Below are positions 62,500 to 64,000 of a DNA stretch of 64,000 nt, in pieces. This DNA comes from CAWBOY01 sp963790585. GTDB lineage: Bacteria > Planctomycetota > Planctomycetia > Gemmatales > Gemmataceae. The notes under the pieces were generated by a model. That model made no database searches. It saw only the letters and a program-made list of their open reading frames with translations, and was not told the origin of the DNA. The first letter of the stretch is position 1; the number at the start of each line of letters is the position of its first letter. Made by a program: the position numbers and the translations under genes. The stretch covers positions 682,001 to 746,000 of the forward strand of contig CAWBOY010000001.1 of assembly GCA_963790585.1 (NCBI GenBank). Reading direction: 5' to 3'.

Positions 62500-64000
62500 T
62501 CACGTACTTTCGCGTCCGTCGGCGTACTCGTCAATTTCGTATCCCGCGCAGTTCAGCGCCGATGCCGTCATAATCTCTACCGCCAGCTTTTGCACGCTGA
62601 ATCCATTGGCGGCAAACGCTTTCCGCAACTGTTCGAGTTTGTCGGGGCCATATGCCCGCACAGGTTGTTGCACCAGATGATGGAACAACTGCTCGACAAA
62701 GGCGGCTTGCACTTCTTCGCTATCGGCCACGAACTTTGCCAAATCGCGGGCGCCCTTGAAGGTCGCCGTTTTGCCTGTTCGCGTTAAATAAAGGCCGCTG
62801 GCATCGATCGGCTTGCCTTGCTCTTTGTCCCGGTATCGACCGACGGCGTCGAAGTTCTCCAGTGTGAAACCTAGCGGATTGATGATGCCGTGGCAGCTCA
62901 TGCAGGTCGAAGCCGACGTTTGCAGCAGCACCCGCTCTCGCGTCGTCATATTTGGGTGCAGCTCCGGTGCCAAGGGCGTGATCGCTTCCGGCGGCGGCCG
63001 TAATGACAAGCCAAGGACGCCGCGAGCCAGGAAAACGCCGCGATGGATCGGCGAGCTTTCGGTTGTATACGAGAACGCCGCCATCATATAGGGGTGGGAA
63101 ATCACACCCGCGGCGTTGCTCCGGATTCAGCTTCACCTTTAGAAAACCGGAGTCCTCCGGTACGGTAGTTCCATAGAATCTAGCTAGCGGAGCATTGAGA
63201 TAAATCTCGTCGCTTAGTAGCAATTGACGAAGGTCGGCGCCTTTGTCCACGACCTCTGCAATCGACAGATCGAGCGATCTTTTCAGGTCGGCTACGATGG
63301 CGGTGTCGAAATCGGGAAAGCGTTTGTTCGATTTGCTCAACTCGGGCGCCTGATCGATCTTGAGCCAGATGCCGAAGAAGTCACGCAGTTTCGCTTTCGC
63401 GCGCGGGTCGTTCAGCATCCGCTCGGCTTGGGCGCCTACCTGCTCGCGTGTGCCAAGCTTGCCGGCGGCGGCTGCGTCCATCAGTTGTTGATCGGGCAAC
63501 GAATCCCAAAGGCCAAACGACAGCCGCGCCGCGACCGCGAAAGCATCGGGATCATGCCCGACCTCGCGATAGAGAAAGCGCGGCGACTTCAGCACCATCA
63601 GAATGACGCGTTTGACAGCCAATTCCTGGTCTTTGACGGCCTCAAAGGGGCGATCGATGTAGGCTTTCTTCTGCTCGTCGCTCAGTGGCCGACGGAATGC
63701 CCGCTCCGCGAATCGACGGCAAAACTCGCGCAGTTTCTGGTCGCGGTCCGCAGCGCCGTCGCGCGCCCCGCTCAGCGCACCGAGCCGGATAGCCACGTAA
63801 TCGGCCGTTTCGAGAGCCGCTTCCGTCGTCGCCTGGTCCCACGTTTTCGACACCGTCGTGCCGCGCTCCCAGCCATAGCTGCGATCATCAGGTGGAAATG
63901 GCGTCGAGACAGCGAACGTCTCCGGAAAGGCGTTCACCGGCGACAGGTTCAGCGCCGGGATCACTTCCTGTGCTTGATGCGGCGTCTTCCATTCGAGCCG
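62500..64000 (-). CDS. DUF1592/DUF1588/DUF1585 cytochrome-like secreted protein (5' end off window; frameshifted)
   Basis: The frame is open to the right edge, so the N-terminal part is missing. Visible: WERGTTVSKTWDQATTEAALETADYV; the DUF1592 region with REFCRRFAERAFRRPLSDEQKKAYID and FLYREVGHDPDAFAVAARLSFGLWDSLPDQQLMDAA; RAKAKLRDFFGIWLKIDQAPEL; the DUF1588 region, including ISHPYMMAAFSYTTESSPIHRGVFLARGVLG after a break near 63107; then TCMSCHGIINPLGFTLENFDAVGRYR (a CMSCH heme-c site) and the DUF1585 tail FVEQLFHHLVQQPVRAYG. It is a heme-containing periplasmic partner of DUF1552, read in the same direction 79 bases upstream. Confidence 0.88.

Overview
The window looks like a chromosomal segment of a planctomycete, most likely a Gemmataceae-type member of Planctomycetota. 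The main reason is three independent sets of planctomycete-typical secreted modules: DUF1549/DUF1553 plus DUF1501 twice, and DUF1552 plus DUF1592/1588/1585 once. Supporting signs are a planctomycete cytochrome fused to WD40 repeats, two Uma2-family proteins, a GH3-like protein, a short accessory SecA, and many short palindromic intergenic repeats.

Layout from left to right. 1-8.1 kb: the N-terminal part of a Ser/Thr kinase that runs off the left edge, a small secreted protein, a sigma-54 activator, a repeat-rich gap, and a three-gene minus-strand membrane glycosylation cluster (flippase-like protein, GT2, GT-C). 8.2-16.1 kb: secreted hydrolases, namely a Dabb protein, a zinc metallopeptidase, a very long triple-amidohydrolase protein and a beta-lactamase-fold hydrolase. 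16.1-28.1 kb: zinc-ribbon proteins, an RlmL/YpsC-type rRNA methyltransferase, the Anbu proteasome homologue, a DinG/Rad3-type helicase, a GH3-like protein, a VOC protein, a ChaN-domain fusion, a lone acyl carrier protein, a glucuronoyl esterase and a Tsr3-like protein. 28.1-36.2 kb: Uma2, another serine hydrolase, then the plus-strand module cytochrome-WD40 / DUF1549-1553 / DUF1501 / WD40. 36.4-39 kb: a GYD protein, a cluster of MITE-like palindromes and an intact IS701-type insertion sequence. 39.2-48.9 kb: MaoC, gltX, a membrane protein, a PfkB kinase, Uma2, and a second DUF1501 + DUF1549/1553 pair. 49.8-64 kb: a phosphoesterase, a YkgJ-like protein, an operon of esterase-ruvX-manC, cysE, accessory secA, an ABC-F protein, a methyltransferase, and the DUF1552 + DUF1592 pair running off the right edge.

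About twenty genes are split into two to four pieces that rejoin in another frame with conserved family sequence on both sides. I count close to thirty such breaks, several of them in short homopolymers. The best reading is uncorrected indel errors in the assembly rather than mass pseudogenisation, so I annotate each broken gene over its full reconstructed span and name the approximate break points. No tRNA, rRNA or CRISPR array was recognised. GC content and database similarity were not computed; family assignments come from motifs read by eye.
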